From Azorinus chamasolen (Eukaryota > Mollusca > Bivalvia > Cardiida > Solecurtidae): 64,000 nucleotides of DNA. Shown here piece by piece: positions 10,777 to 21,109 of the stretch. The stretch is taken from positions 27,248,334 through 27,312,333 of the forward strand of contig OY755238.1 of NCBI GenBank assembly GCA_963576725.1. Direction: 5' to 3'. The position numbers and the translations under genes were made by a program. Position 1 is the stretch's first letter. Each line of letters begins with the position of its first letter. The notes under the pieces are model-generated. The model was not told where the DNA came from. It saw nothing but the letters and a program-made list of their open reading frames with translations, and did no database searches.

Positions 10777-12354
10777 TTAAACTACTGTTTGCGTATTTTT
10801 AAGCTGATTTCCACACACATTACATACAAAGGAATCTGTCGAGTTCTCCAGCGTACATTTTTCACACACTCTCAATTGTGTGCCTGCATGCGGGGAGTCC
10901 ATTTCTGGCACCTCTCGACTTTTTGCACACATCAAACAAACTACAGAATCATTTGAGTTTTTGAATGTGCAGTGTGTACAAGCCCAAGATGGGCTGAATT
11001 TCTGTCCAGCTGACTTACTAATTGCAGCAGACTTTATCACGTTTTGATCTACTCCATTGATACCATCCCTCACATTCCTCCCAACAGATCCGTTGAAGCT
11101 CTGGCTTCCAGCTGGGTAGGCACTTGGTATGGTCTTGTTACCAGTAACCTTGCTGGAAATACTTGAATGTTGTGCAACAGTGTAAGATCCCTGTGGGGCG
11201 CTGTCCTTTGATCCAACTGGAAGGGATGTCCGCTTCTGGAGCTGTCTAATATTGTCTGTATTTCCTGATGAAATGTTTACTGTGTGACTACTGAAGGGTG
11301 TAACATCCCTTTCAACAGGTCTGCGAAGTAATGGCTCAGTTTTTGAAGTTTTTGGCACCGGTTTAACAAAGCTGGTGCCTCTCTTTACAACATCTAAGTC
11401 AGACTTCTGTGGAAAAAGGATGCCTACTGGAGCAAACTGACCATCAGCATATTTTGGGGGATACATTGTTGTACTTGAACTCATGTAGGCTGAGTCAGTT
11501 GAAAAAGAGGGTGGTATAGTTTTTGCACCATAATACGACACAGGAGCGTCTGGCGTAGCTACTTGTCTGAAAGATCCTTTCATTGGAAAGTCATTCACAT
11601 TGTTCTGGAAATTTTGTTGTTTGTTCATGATATCTATTTCTTTTTCACCTGACAAAAGATCTTTAGGAGGTCCATCGAAATACTTTTTGCCAAAGTTTTT
11701 TTCCAATCCTTCTCTGACAAAGGACCATTCCTGTGATGGCCGCATTCCAGAAGTATGCTCAGTATCTGAGTGAGGTGAAGCCTCTTTGCCACCGACAATC
11801 TGGAGACTCGCCAATAGATGATCATCAAAGTTACCTGGGGTAAGATCTTGCTCTTTTGTATCATCATCCATAAATGGAATATCTGGATCAATGTCTTTCC
11901 CAGACGAAAGTTTCTGTGCAGTTTTTATATGCTCTTGCAGTCTGTTTCTAAAAGTGTCGGTTGGATTTCCGTCTAGGACGGGCTTTTTATCTTCTAATAT
12001 AATTTTACTACTATCCAATGCATTTGTGCCAACCATTGGCTTTTGAACACCAAACTTTGACTCTATGAAGGTTACTATTATGTCTGGCGAGCCTACTGTT
12101 TGTAACCTTATCTTTACTACCTCAGAAATCTGCAGCTTTCCATGGCAAGTTCTCCGCCAGATTTCACTAATTATTTTACACTCTATCGCAGCGCAAAAGC
12201 ACTCAAATGCTACATACTGTATCATCTCTGCCTTGACTGTGTGGGTCCATGTGAGGAGTCCTTTTATTCTTTCAGTAAACCCTATCAATCGAAAAATCGA
12301 CTCCACACTTGACAGGTGTGATTCTATTTTACACTGGTAGAAACCACCATATTT
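10777..12354 (-). CDS. SPATA2: SPATA2-like gene, coding exon 2
   Basis: Acceptor TTTTTTCCTTTCAG ends at 12355; the exon opens KYGGFYQCK and runs 525 codons to the TAA at 10779-10777. It holds the second half of the PUB-like region, the disordered linker and both C-terminal C4 fingers. The frame is open far longer than chance allows. No polyadenylation site was assigned; a family 5 repeat begins 6 bp downstream. Confidence 0.88.
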   Translation of the reverse strand, partial: KYGGFYQCKIESHLSSVESIFRLIGFTERIKGLLTWTHTVKAEMIQYVAFECFCAAIECKIISEIWRRTCHGKLQISEVVKIRLQTVGSPDIIVTFIESKFGVQKPMVGTNALDSSKIILEDKKPVLDGNPTDTFRNRLQEHIKTAQKLSSGKDIDPDIPFMDDDTKEQDLTPGNFDDHLLASLQIVGGKEASPHSDTEHTSGMRPSQEWSFVREGLEKNFGKKYFDGPPKDLLSGEKEIDIMNKQQNFQNNVNDFPMKGSFRQVATPDAPVSYYGAKTIPPSFSTDSAYMSSSTTMYPPKYADGQFAPVGILFPQKSDLDVVKRGTSFVKPVPKTSKTEPLLRRPVERDVTPFSSHTVNISSGNTDNIRQLQKRTSLPVGSKDSAPQGSYTVAQHSSISSKVTGNKTIPSAYPAGSQSFNGSVGRNVRDGINGVDQNVIKSAAISKSAGQKFSPSWACTHCTFKNSNDSVVCLMCAKSREVPEMDSPHAGTQLRVCEKCTLENSTDSFVCNVCGNQLKNTQTVV

Positions 12355-13975
12355 CTGAAAGGAAAAAACAGCATCTTATAGGCATAAATGAATAAAACAG
12401 CATTTTATAGATATGTAAAGTCTAACAGTTAATATTGAATATCTAGTTAACCCTTGCCTTCACCCATATACCCATACTGTAGGAGCTGTCTGATCAGGGT
12501 CTGCTTCGTTTGCTCATGAAATAATAACACAGTAAAACCTCTCTATAATGGCCAATAAATTACACCAAGTACTTTGTGTTAAAGGCAGGTGGCTGCTTAA
12601 AGCAAGGTGAAAGTAAAACAGAACTGTTTAACTTTCACATTGCTTTAAGCAGCCACCTGCCCTAATTACCAACTAATTAACACAATTTAGTGGCCATTAT
12701 AGAGAGGTTTTACTGTAGATCAGATTCTACAATTTCTACCCTTACCAAACAAGCCTGTTTACTCTTCAGCAATTGAATATTCATGAAACCATTCTTTCTT
12801 ACAAAGTTACAAGCATACTGAACACGGAAAGAATTAACCCTTTTTACTCCACAAATACGCATTTCTACGCCTTTGCAAACAGAGTAGACCCAGATCAGAC
12901 GGCTCCTAAAGATATAATATAGATGATTCTTCAGTTTCTGCCATTGCCAAAAATTCCTGTGTCCATGTGCTACTATAACAAATTAATGTAATTAATATTC
13001 ATGACATCATTATTTCTTAGATGAATATTCATGGAGGAAAGGATAAACTTCTTGCAGATCTTATTTGCTTTATCCTTTTCCTCATAGAGATGACTTTTTG
13101 GCACCTTTGCAAACAGAGGAGACCCAATTGGACATCTGTAGGAGTTGTCTGATCTGGGTCTGTTCTGTTTGCTTAAAATGGAATTCTATACATCTGACTA
13201 CAGTGCTGATGTACCGGTACATACACATTTGTATAACAAGAACTTAGCTGATATAACATAAGGAACATTCTAACTTATAACAGCGTTTCATTTTTTGTAT
13301 TACTTTTACTGAGTATCTTTACAATATGACAAAGGTGTGTGTAGGAACAAAATGCATATGCAGAATTAACCCATTCCCTCTTAGACTATTTTTAGACTAA
13401 ACCTCTTGTGTAGTTTTGAAACCATTGTGATAAATGGTTTCAAAAAGTAACCTTAACAGACGTCAACATGCCTCAGTAGGAGGAAATGGGTTAAATGACT
13501 TATATTTATCAAAGGTCCACCTTTCCAGACAACACTACACAAATCTAGTAGCTGGTCAGGGTCTACATAATTTGTAATGTGCACAAATAGCATTTTTCCT
13601 GACTTGGTTTGACAATGAAAAGGCATACATGTACAAAACATGAGACAGAACCTTTAATTTGTGGTACTCCTGTTTCCAAGGCATCAAACATAGCAACTGC
13701 AGATACCGCTCCAGGTTAAAGAAAGCATCCACTGCCTTCGCCACATCGAAACCGTCCATTTTAGAACTTATAGAAAGCACATTCAGAAATTCATTATGTC
13801 GAAATCTCTCCTGTGGCCGGCACTGGCACAGAAACTGTAAAATCAGTATTGAGATTTTCCCACGTGCATCGTCCAGTTGATGGACAATGCCCAAGTCCGT
13901 TGAACCCACATTATCGGCACTCAACGTCAAATATTGCACGTACAAATTATGAGCTTCTCTCTTTTCGTCACTCAT
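10777..13975 (-). CDS. SPATA2: SPATA2/Tamozhennic-like PUB and zinc-finger protein
   Basis: Two coding exons on the minus strand (13975-13652 and 12354-10777) join in phase 0 to give 633 codons. In the family, SPATA2 bridges the deubiquitinase CYLD to the linear-ubiquitin ligase HOIP through its PUB domain; the fly relative Tamozhennic carries a PUB domain and a RanBP2-type finger. Seen here: a PUB-like region over roughly residues 20-200, with the SPATA2-type PWKQEYHKLK followed by KYGGFYQCKIESHL and a GFTE helix; a long Ser/Pro-rich linker; an NZF-type finger W565-x-C567-x2-C570-TF-x-N-x6-C581-x2-C584; and a second C4 finger (C605, C608, C619, C622) lacking the Trp. Vertebrate SPATA2, as I know it, is about 520 residues without these NZFs, so the architecture is closer to Tamozhennic. 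The TF dipeptide suggests ubiquitin binding (inference). Homology is solid; the exact ortholog name is less certain. Confidence 0.85.
12447..12837 (+). repeat. Family 2 MITE split by a Tigger-like palindrome
   Basis: TTAA at 12447-12450 and 12834-12837. The MITE runs normally to CATGAAATAAT and resumes at AGATCAGATTCTACA after the insert. Lies in the SPATA2-like intron. Confidence 0.75.
12530..12715. mobile_element. Pogo/Tigger-like palindromic MITE
   Basis: Near-complete palindrome of 186 bp with CAGTAAAACCTCTCTATAAT terminal repeats and inner arms GGCAGGTGGCTGCTTAAAGC. TA follows the right end; the left flank is CA. Inserted inside a family 2 MITE. Confidence 0.75.
12834..13046 (+). repeat. 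Family 2 MITE lacking half its hairpin
   Basis: Left TTAA shared with the preceding copy. The right hairpin arm is deleted after GACGGCTCCTAAA, and the right end reads GGAGGAAAGGATAAA. Confidence 0.75.
13067..13290 (+). repeat. Degenerate family 2 MITE
   Basis: TTTATCCTTTTCCTCATAGA and CTGTAGGAGTTGTCTGATCT; the right end is lost. Confidence 0.5.
13376..13494 (+). repeat. Internally deleted family 3 MITE
   Basis: TTAA at 13376-13379 and 13491-13494, only 119 bp. The hairpin is reduced to AAACCATTGTGATAAATGGTTT, leaving a mini-palindrome. Confidence 0.75.
13652..13975 (-). CDS. SPATA2: SPATA2-like gene, coding exon 1
   Basis: 108 codons from the ATG at 13975-13973 to the donor AAG|GTTCTG (intron starts at 13651). 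The donor is weak compared with GTAAGT, but the protein aligns across it to exon 2. The exon encodes the N-terminal helices of the PUB-like domain, ending PWKQEYHKLK. A later in-frame stop at 13556 is intronic. Confidence 0.85.
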
Positions 13976-14001
13976 TCTGAAGCTCGGTTAAGCATTCAAA
14001 T

Positions 14002-14016
14002 CTGAAATACAAAAGA
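14002..14016 (-). other. Possible 5'-UTR splice acceptor
   Basis: Read on the minus strand, TTTTGTATTTCAG precedes the start codon by 26 nt. This suggests the ATG lies in a second exon, with a non-coding first exon further upstream. No upstream exon was identified. Confidence 0.35.
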
Positions 14017-14194
14017 GAATTTTTATTAACTACCAACTTCATAAAATGTTATCTAGGAAATTTACAGTTGTAAGGAATTTTTTTGGCTCAGACAAAACAT
14101 ATAGGATCAGATCTACGGCATATAATGCCAACAGCAGAATCTGATCAGAAAGCTCATGCAAGAGCTACAATGTATCTGATCTGGGTCTACCCTG

Positions 14195-14444
14195 TTAACC
14201 CTTTCCCTGTTCTAAGTTTAGTCCAAATTTTAATACCCACTGAATATTCATGAACAAAACAGTTATAATCAAATATGGAAGGTGGGACATTGCATCCATT
14301 TTAGAAAGTAAAGAAACATATCTATCAAATTCCATAAGCAAACAGAGCAGACCCTGATCAGACGGCTCCTCTAGGAGCCGTCTGATCAGGGTCTACTCTG
14401 TTTGCAAATGCGTGAAAACACGTTACTATAAGGGAAAGGGTTAA
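14195..14444 (-). repeat. Family 1 MITE
   Basis: TTAA at 14195-14198 and 14441-14444. Hairpin GGCTCCTCTAGGAGCC with fully paired arms. A further right-end scrap (GTTTCTATGAGGGAAAGGGT) follows at about 14475-14494, and a decayed family hairpin precedes it at about 14130-14190. Confidence 0.8.
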
Positions 14445-14772
14445 GGCTGTTTTGCAAAGGTGTTAAAAGGAGTTTCTATGAGGGAAAGGGTTAATACAAC
14501 CCCATAACACTGCACGTATCTCCAATAGTATGAAGTTCAATGAAAATGCAGTATATATTGTGGAAGCAGTTTGTTCAACAAAGAAATTACAAAGTCCAAA
14601 ATTGCCATCATCTTCAATCGAAATTGATGGTTTTAATATTATATATTGTTCCTCTACATGTATATTATGCTGAGCAAGTTTTTGAATATTCATGAAACTG
14701 CAACTAAGACTGTAAAACTGAATCACACAACAAGGAAATTGCAATATCGAAAATGTTTACCAGTCCAACATC

Positions 14773-14995
14773 TTAACCCTTTCCCTCACGTAAATGCTTT
14801 TCACGCCTTTGCAAACTGGGTAGACCCAGATCCAACTGCTGCTACATGAGCGGGTTCTGTTTGCTTATGAACTTATAACAGATCTCTACAGTTTCTACCA
14901 ATATCAAAACATCCTGTGTACATAATTATTCAATTTATGATTATAAAAATCAGCAAATTCAGTGCAGACTGTGTGTTCCAAACTGACAGGGTTAA
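14773..14995 (+). repeat. Family 2-like MITE with lost hairpin
   Basis: TTAA at 14773-14776 and 14992-14995. The hairpin right arm is largely deleted. Confidence 0.7.
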
Positions 14996-15027
14996 GAAGA
15001 CTCTGTACTTTTAAGACATTTGATTGC

Positions 15028-15241
15028 TTAACCCTCTCCTTCATATAAACATGTTCACACATTTTGAAACAGAAGACCCAGACCAGGGTCTGCTCTGTTT
15101 GCTAAAGGAATTTTAAAGAGCTGTATCTTAAGTTTCTGAAATGGCTATAATGTTCCACCTTTATAATTTCGTTATAACTATTTTGTCCATGAATATCCAG
15201 TATTGAAATTTGGAATAAGCACAGAATATGGAAAGGGTGAA
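15028..15241 (+). repeat. Family 1 MITE with lost hairpin
   Basis: TTAA 15028-15031. The hairpin is reduced to GACCCAGACCAGGGTC. The right end reads GGAAAGGGTGAAA. Confidence 0.7.
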
Positions 15242-16123
15242 ACTATCAGTATACATGTATGTATACCTGCTGCTTACATGTAGTACACACAAGGAACTCC
15301 GGGCTTGTCACAAAGCTCCACAAAGGACAAAGATTAATGGGAAATACTTGAGTGAATGCTTTTAACATTTTCATTGCTGTAAACAATCACTAATGTCCTT
15401 TATAAATAATATAGACACAGATTAGAGGGCTCCTCCAGGACCCCTCTCACCAGGGGCTGCATTGTTAAATATTCAGGGATTTTTAAATATTCATGGTAAG
15501 TTTGACCTGTTCGAATTTTGGAATAGTCCATTTGAAATTTCAGAACTTAAAGGATAAAATCTTGTTTCATGCTATTTGTGTATATCTAACTATTCAAACA
15601 GTTCAGATCCATACAATGTATGATACACAGAGTAACTTGGTGTCTTTTCAGGATCACTTGATATTCCTACATTGATCTAGAACAACTAAAGTAAAGTTTA
15701 CTGTTACTTTGAGAATGAAGCACACAATTATGTCTATACACATCAATGTATATATATATCTGTTCAACATGCTAAAAGTTTGGCCAAGAATAAATATACT
15801 TCAGTGCAATCACACTTCCTGGTTGAATCATTAAAACTTTGTCATGCTATTTATAGCATCAGCCTTTTCCAACAGTTTTGATCCAGATCAGATGTAGAAT
15901 ACCAAATCCACTTGTTCACACTTCAAATCACATTTGCAAATAAAAGACAAGGAAATATCTACTTTGTAACAGGAAGCAAGAAAATGTAAGTGACATTTTT
16001 TGCAAAAGATAACTCGTACTGTTACACAAAGTCACAAAATGAATGACAACGTGTCAATGTAATTGCCAAACTTGAGACCAAACTTTGGACTCATTGATTT
16101 TTCTTTTTTACCCCTTTCCCTGT
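15242..16123. other. No gene recognised
   Basis: Only a decayed hairpin scrap (AGAGGGCTCCTCCAGGACCC near 15425) is recognised in this 0.9 kb. Confidence 0.45.
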
Positions 16124-16347
16124 TTAACCCATTCCCACTTAAGCTATTTTTAGATCCTACCTCTTTGAATATATCTACAGAAAAGGAGCATATTTACCAC
16201 AGAAAAGTTTTGTTTTTTTAGAATTGTGTAGTTTTGAAACCATTGTGATAAATACGAGTATTTTGCTCCGTAGGATTTATCACAATGGCTTCAGAAAGTT
16301 GCTTTTACAGAGGCATCAAAAGGTGTCAATATGCGGGAATGGTTTAA
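16124..16347 (+). repeat. Family 3 MITE
   Basis: TTAA at 16124-16127 and 16344-16347. The palindrome centre is damaged (ACGAGTATTTTGCTCCGTAG). Confidence 0.75.
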
Positions 16348-16478
16348 GCCTTTCCCTCTTCAACATTCTTGTCAGAAATAAGGACCTCATAAATATTTAT
16401 ACGCTGCATTTTTGTAATGGTACATGAACACACTTGTTTATTACCTAGGCAGAAACGGTATATCATGGCCAACCTTTA

Positions 16479-16665
16479 CCAGTCTAAAATGTATGGCCCT
16501 ATGGCCAGTTCCTTTACCAGTCTAAAATGTATGGCCCTATGGCCAGTTCCTTTACCAGTCTAAAATGTATGGCCCTGTGACCAGTTCCTTTGCCAGTCTA
16601 AAATGTACGGCCCTGTGACCAGTTCCTTTACCAGTCCAAAATGTATGGCCCTGTGACCAGTTTCA
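16479..16665 (+). repeat. 38-bp tandem repeat, five copies
   Basis: Units start CCAGTCTAAAATGTATGGCC at 16479, 16517, 16555, 16593 and 16631. Confidence 0.9.
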
Positions 16666-16859
16666 CTAAAGTTTTACTAGACTGTGACATAATACCATAT
16701 AGTGTAAAGTACCCTGATCAAATGGCTCCTTTGGTAGTCATTTGATCAGACTATTTAGCTATTTCATCAGAATACTCAGCGTAATTTGACTAATAAGATA
16801 GGGTTTGACATAAGAAATAAGTGACCTGAACAGATCTGTTTATACACAACTGTTGAAAC

Positions 16860-17109
16860 TTAACCCTTTCCCTCATATACACGCGTTTTCACGCATTTGC
16901 AAACAGAGTAGACCCAGATCAGACGGCTCCTAGAGGAGCCGTCTGATCAGGGTCTGCTCTGTTTGCCAGTAGAATTTGAAAGGTCTGTCTCTTTACTTTC
17001 TAAAATAGCTACATTGTTCCACCTTCCATATTTCATTATAGCTGTTTTGACCATGAGCATTCAGTAGGTATTGAAATTAGGAAAAAATGTAGAACAGGGA
17101 AAGGGTTAA
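16860..17109 (+). repeat. Family 1 MITE, near-intact
   Basis: TTAA at 16860-16863 and 17106-17109. Hairpin CGGCTCCTAGAGGAGCCG with the typical A/A mismatch. Useful family 1 reference. Confidence 0.85.
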
Positions 17110-17310
17110 CAGAGCAACAGATAAAGGTGCATACTCAAATACTAAAACCGTCATTTATCCACCAAATCCTATGTTGTAACCATTCTTTAGAATCGTCTCT
17201 TCAAATAAATTCTAAAGAATGGTCATAACACAGGGTTTATTAGAGAAATAAAGAAGTTATTGTATAAAATATTTTAATGTATGCATCTTATCTGGACCTC
17301 TGAAACAGGT
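17110..17310 (+). repeat. Family 5 palindromic element
   Basis: Arms CACCAAATCCTATGTTGTAA and ATAACACAGGGTTTATTAG, then TCTTATCTGGACCTCTG as at 10740. It starts directly beside the preceding MITE. Confidence 0.7.
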
Positions 17311-17459
17311 TCAAAAACTTTCAAAATAAGAACTCATACTGAAGGACAAGCAGCTTATAAAATCACTTGCTCATTGAATACATGTACTTATCCCATAAGT
17401 AGGTATGCAATAAATAATCAAATCAGTCAGGTAGTCTATAAACAACTTATCGAGTATTA

Positions 17460-17605
17460 CTGACCTTCTAAACATATCATAAATCACTGTTTACCTTCTA
17501 AACATATCATACATCAATGATTACCTTCTAAACATATTAATCACTGCTTACCTTCTAAACATAATACAAATCACTGCTTACCTTCTAAACATATTATTTA
17601 CATTA
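17460..17605 (+). repeat. 27-30 bp tandem repeat, five copies
   Basis: Units of TTACCTTCTAAACATATCAT with variable 3' parts. Confidence 0.85.
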
Positions 17606-17776
17606 ACTCTACCTGCTGACACCAGATGTAGAAGAATTTGCAGTGTAGACAAGATATAGGGTTTGGTGGAGAAAAATACAGAAATTATTTTACCCAAATT
17701 TCTCTAAACCTACAGCAATCTAAAGAACCATACGTGTTATAAGTACCGGTTGTATGATATATAGAATCTAGGTATG

Positions 17777-18079
17777 TTAACCCTTTCTTTCAAATAAACG
17801 CTCTTTCGAGCCTTTGCAAACAAAGAAGACCTAGATCAGAAGGCTTTCTGATCAGGATCTGCGCTGTTTGCTTATGAAGTTATTATAATAGGTTCTACTA
17901 CAGTTTCTACCAATACTAACAAATCCTGTGTATATATGCCATCCAAAAAATGCAGCTAATGAATATTCATTATGTTATTATTTCTTCACTGTTTGTAACG
18001 TTACACCATGTTCAAAATTATCTTTACCTGTTTGAATTTTGGAAAAGTCCATTTGAAAATTCAGCACTGGAAGGGTTAA
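17777..18079 (+). repeat. Family 2 MITE
   Basis: TTAA at 17777-17780 and 18076-18079. Hairpin shortened to AGAAGGCTTTCTGATC. Confidence 0.7.
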
Positions 18080-18318
18080 ATTCAAACTTGATCCATCTAC
18101 CTAAGCCAACAAGGAAGCAAGAAGTCTTAACTGCATCGTTAAGTCTACTGCTGCCATTCAAATTTTCCAAATACAAATTGTAATACGATATTGAAATTTC
18201 AAATCACCCCTCCACTTGGCAAATATAAACTTCCTGGTCTGTATAACTATATATAAAGCATAGGCAACTACTGTACGTTCACTTGAACAACTTTGATACC
18301 CTTTGAAAACTGTTGGCA

Positions 18319-18552
18319 TTAACCCTTTCCCTGTTCTGCGTTTATTCCAAATTTCAATACCTACTGAATATTCATGGGAAAAATCCCTACAACAAAATGT
18401 GGATAGTGGAACTTTGTAGCCATTTTAGAAAGTAAAGAAGCAGATCTTTCAAATTTATTAGCAAACAGAGTAGATCCTATAGGAGCCGTCTGATCTGGGT
18501 TTACTCTGTTTGCAAATGCGTGAAAATGCGTTTATATGAGGGAAAGGGTTAA
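18319..18552 (-). repeat. Family 1 MITE with half hairpin
   Basis: TTAA at 18319-18322 and 18549-18552. One hairpin arm is lost (GAGTAGATCCTATAGGAGCC). A decayed family 2 end follows directly. Confidence 0.8.
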
Positions 18553-18639
18553 CTCTTTACTCCATGAATGACATCATGTTAGAAATGATGACATCATGAA
18601 TATTAATTAGGTAAATATTTAAAATGGCATGGGAGAAAT

Positions 18640-20113
18640 TGAATGGCAGTTGAAACATGGAATGTTAGAACCATGAGGCAGGAGGGGAAGACAAAAGAAT
18701 TGGTATACAAGATGTTGAGATATTGGTGGGACCTACTGGGACTCTGTGAAATAAGGTAGAAATGCTTTGGGCAGACTCTAACAGAGGAAGGACACAGAAA
18801 GAATCCTACAGCGGGAAGAAAGACAGATATGAAGAAGAGGTAGGTTTACTGGTCAAATGGGCATCACATAGACCGTAATGGGATGCCAGCCAGTTTCCAG
18901 TCAACTTATCTCTATCAGGCATCAGCCTGAGAGCATTTCGAGGGCTTGGTGCAAAACTATTCTAACTCCTTCACTTTGTGAAGGAGTTAGAATAGTTTTC
19001 CACCAAACCCTCGATTTCCTTTCAACATCACGATAATACAAGTGTACGCTCCAACAACTGGACACAGTGATGATGAAGTGGACACGTCCACCAACAACTC
19101 CAGGGCCTCATTCACCAGACACCAGGGAAAGACGTACTTATAGTATAGGGTGACTGGAATGCCAAAGTTGGGAGAAAAAATAAATCAATGGGGACCTTAC
19201 TGCAATGGAACGAGCACTCAAGTTCCTTGAGTGTGCCACCTAAAATAAATTGGTACTGACCAGCACTCTGGCACCACTCAAGCTATCAAGAAGATGGACC
19301 TGACATAGTCCAGACGGTCAACATCAAAACCAGATTGACTATATCCTGGCCAAAAACCACTTCCAATCAGGTGTTAACATCGAAAGAACAAAAAGCTTCC
19401 CTGGAGCTAACGTAGGGAGCAACCACAACTTATTTTGATAATGACATTCAAACTGCGCCTCAAAAACTCAAAATTCCTAACAACATCAGGATTAAGTGAG
19501 ACACGGAAAAGCTCAAAGACCCCATGATATTGCAATCATTTCAAGCAGACACAGGTGGAAAATTTGCCCCCCTGAACATTCATGGTGCTGAAGATATGGA
19601 CATTGACACGATCACAACAGCATAATGATGAAATGACTGATACTGTTAGCTAGATTCTTGGTAAAAGGTGACATACTAAGAAGCCTTAGGTCACATTAGA
19701 CATACTTGAGGCTTGCGACCAAAGAAGGGCACTGAAGAACAATTAATTTGAGCCAGCGGACTCAGTGCGATACAGAGAGGCCAACTGTAGAGTCAAGACG
19801 ATGATGAAGGAGGCCAAAGAGAACTGGATAGATAGCTGCTGTGGCAACACTGAGAACAGGCTCACATAATAAGTAATGACAACAAAAAGGCTTACAAATT
19901 GGTGAAAGAGCTTACCAAAGACAAGCATGCCAAGACAACAATTGTCAAAGACAAGTCAGGAAAATGTATCATGGAAGAACAGGACTTCTTAAATATAAAG
20001 ACTGAATATTGCTGCAAAATCTACAAGCATCAGACAACAGGGGACCCAGCAGTATTAAATAGATCCTCTTCCAATCCTAATTGAAGAAGTTGGGGTAGCC
20101 ATCAAAGCACTGA
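18640..20113 (+). pseudogene. LINE endonuclease domain, decayed
   Basis: Reading across frames shows ETWNVRTMRQEGKTKEL, YWWDLLGLCEIR, IIQVYAPTTGHSDDEVDT, NQIDYILAKNHF and GSNHNL. These are the conserved steps of an apurinic-type endonuclease, with the catalytic SDH changed to SNH. There are many stops and frameshifts. A 77-bp hairpin interrupts it at 18938-19014. Confidence 0.7.
18938..19014. repeat. 77-bp near-perfect palindrome inside a LINE
   Basis: Arms TCGAGGGCTTGGTGCAAAAC and GTTTTCCACCAAACCCTCGA enclose CTTCACTTTGTGAAG. LINE sequence (LRAF before, PFNITIIQ after) flanks it. The CACCAAACCCT arm end resembles family 5. Confidence 0.8.
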
Positions 20114-21009
20114 ACAAGAGGGCCATGAAGCTTTGAATATTATTATGTTTCTATAGAAAACTGGTCACCCTTGGGAATGGGCCAATTTTAGCCCCAGGGG
20201 CATAATTTATATAACTTTTGTAAAGGACCTGAACATGGTGCTATGTGCCAAATATGAAAGCTGAGAACCTTCCAGTTTCAGGAGAAGAATTTCAAAGTTT
20301 TCACTATATGTCTATTGAAAACTGGCCACACCTGGGGCGGAGCCAATTTTGACCCCAGGGGCATAATTTATATAACTTTGTAGAGGACCTAAATATTATG
20401 CTATGTGCCAAATATGAAAACTGAGAACCTTCCTGTTTCAGGAAAAGATTTTCAATATATGTTTCTATTGAAAACTGGCCACACCTGGGGCGGGGCTAAT
20501 TTTGACCCCAGGGGCATAATTTATATAACTTTGTAGAGGACCTAAATAGTATGCTATGTGCCAAATATGAAAACTGAGAACCTTCCGGTTTCAGGAGAAG
20601 ATTTTCAATATATATGTTTCTAATGAAAACTGGCCACAACTGGGGCGGGCCAATTTTGACCCCAGGGGCATAATTTATATAACTTTTGTAGAGGACCTGA
20701 ACATAATGCTATGTGCCAAATAAGAAAGCTGACAACCTTCCAGTTTCAGAGGACAAGATTTTCAGTTTTCATTATATGTTTCTATTGAAAACTGGCCATG
20801 CCTGGGGCAGGGCCAATTTTGACCCCAGGGGCATAATTTATATAACTTTTGTAGAGGACCTGAACATGATGCTATGTGCCAAAGATGAAAGCTGAGAACC
20901 CTGTAGATTCAGAGGAGAAGATTTTTAAAGGTTCAAATTTTGACGCCGGACGCCGACGGATGACAGAGTCATCAGGCGATCACAAAAGCTCACCCTAACC
21001 ACTTTGTGC
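20114..21009 (+). repeat. Tandem-core element, ~150-bp units
   Basis: Opens with CAAGAGGGCCATGAAG, carries five units starting TATGTTTCTATTGAAAAC, each with GACCCCAGGGGCATAATTTA, and ends with GACGCCGGACGCCGACG and AAAGCTCACCCTAACCA. It interrupts the LINE between its ALNK and SGEAPGVENIPAEL codons with no obvious target duplication. Confidence 0.8.
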
Positions 21010-21109
21010 TCTGGTGAAGCACCAGGAGTTGAAAATATACCAGCTGAATTAATGCAGGCAGGTGGTGAGCACTCCATAGAATGATGTACTGACAAGTGAC
21101 AACAAAATA

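Noticed and set aside
16479..17605. Regularly repeated units as a CRISPR-like array
   Set aside because: Units are contiguous 38-bp or 27-30 bp tandem repeats without unique spacers, in a eukaryotic genome.
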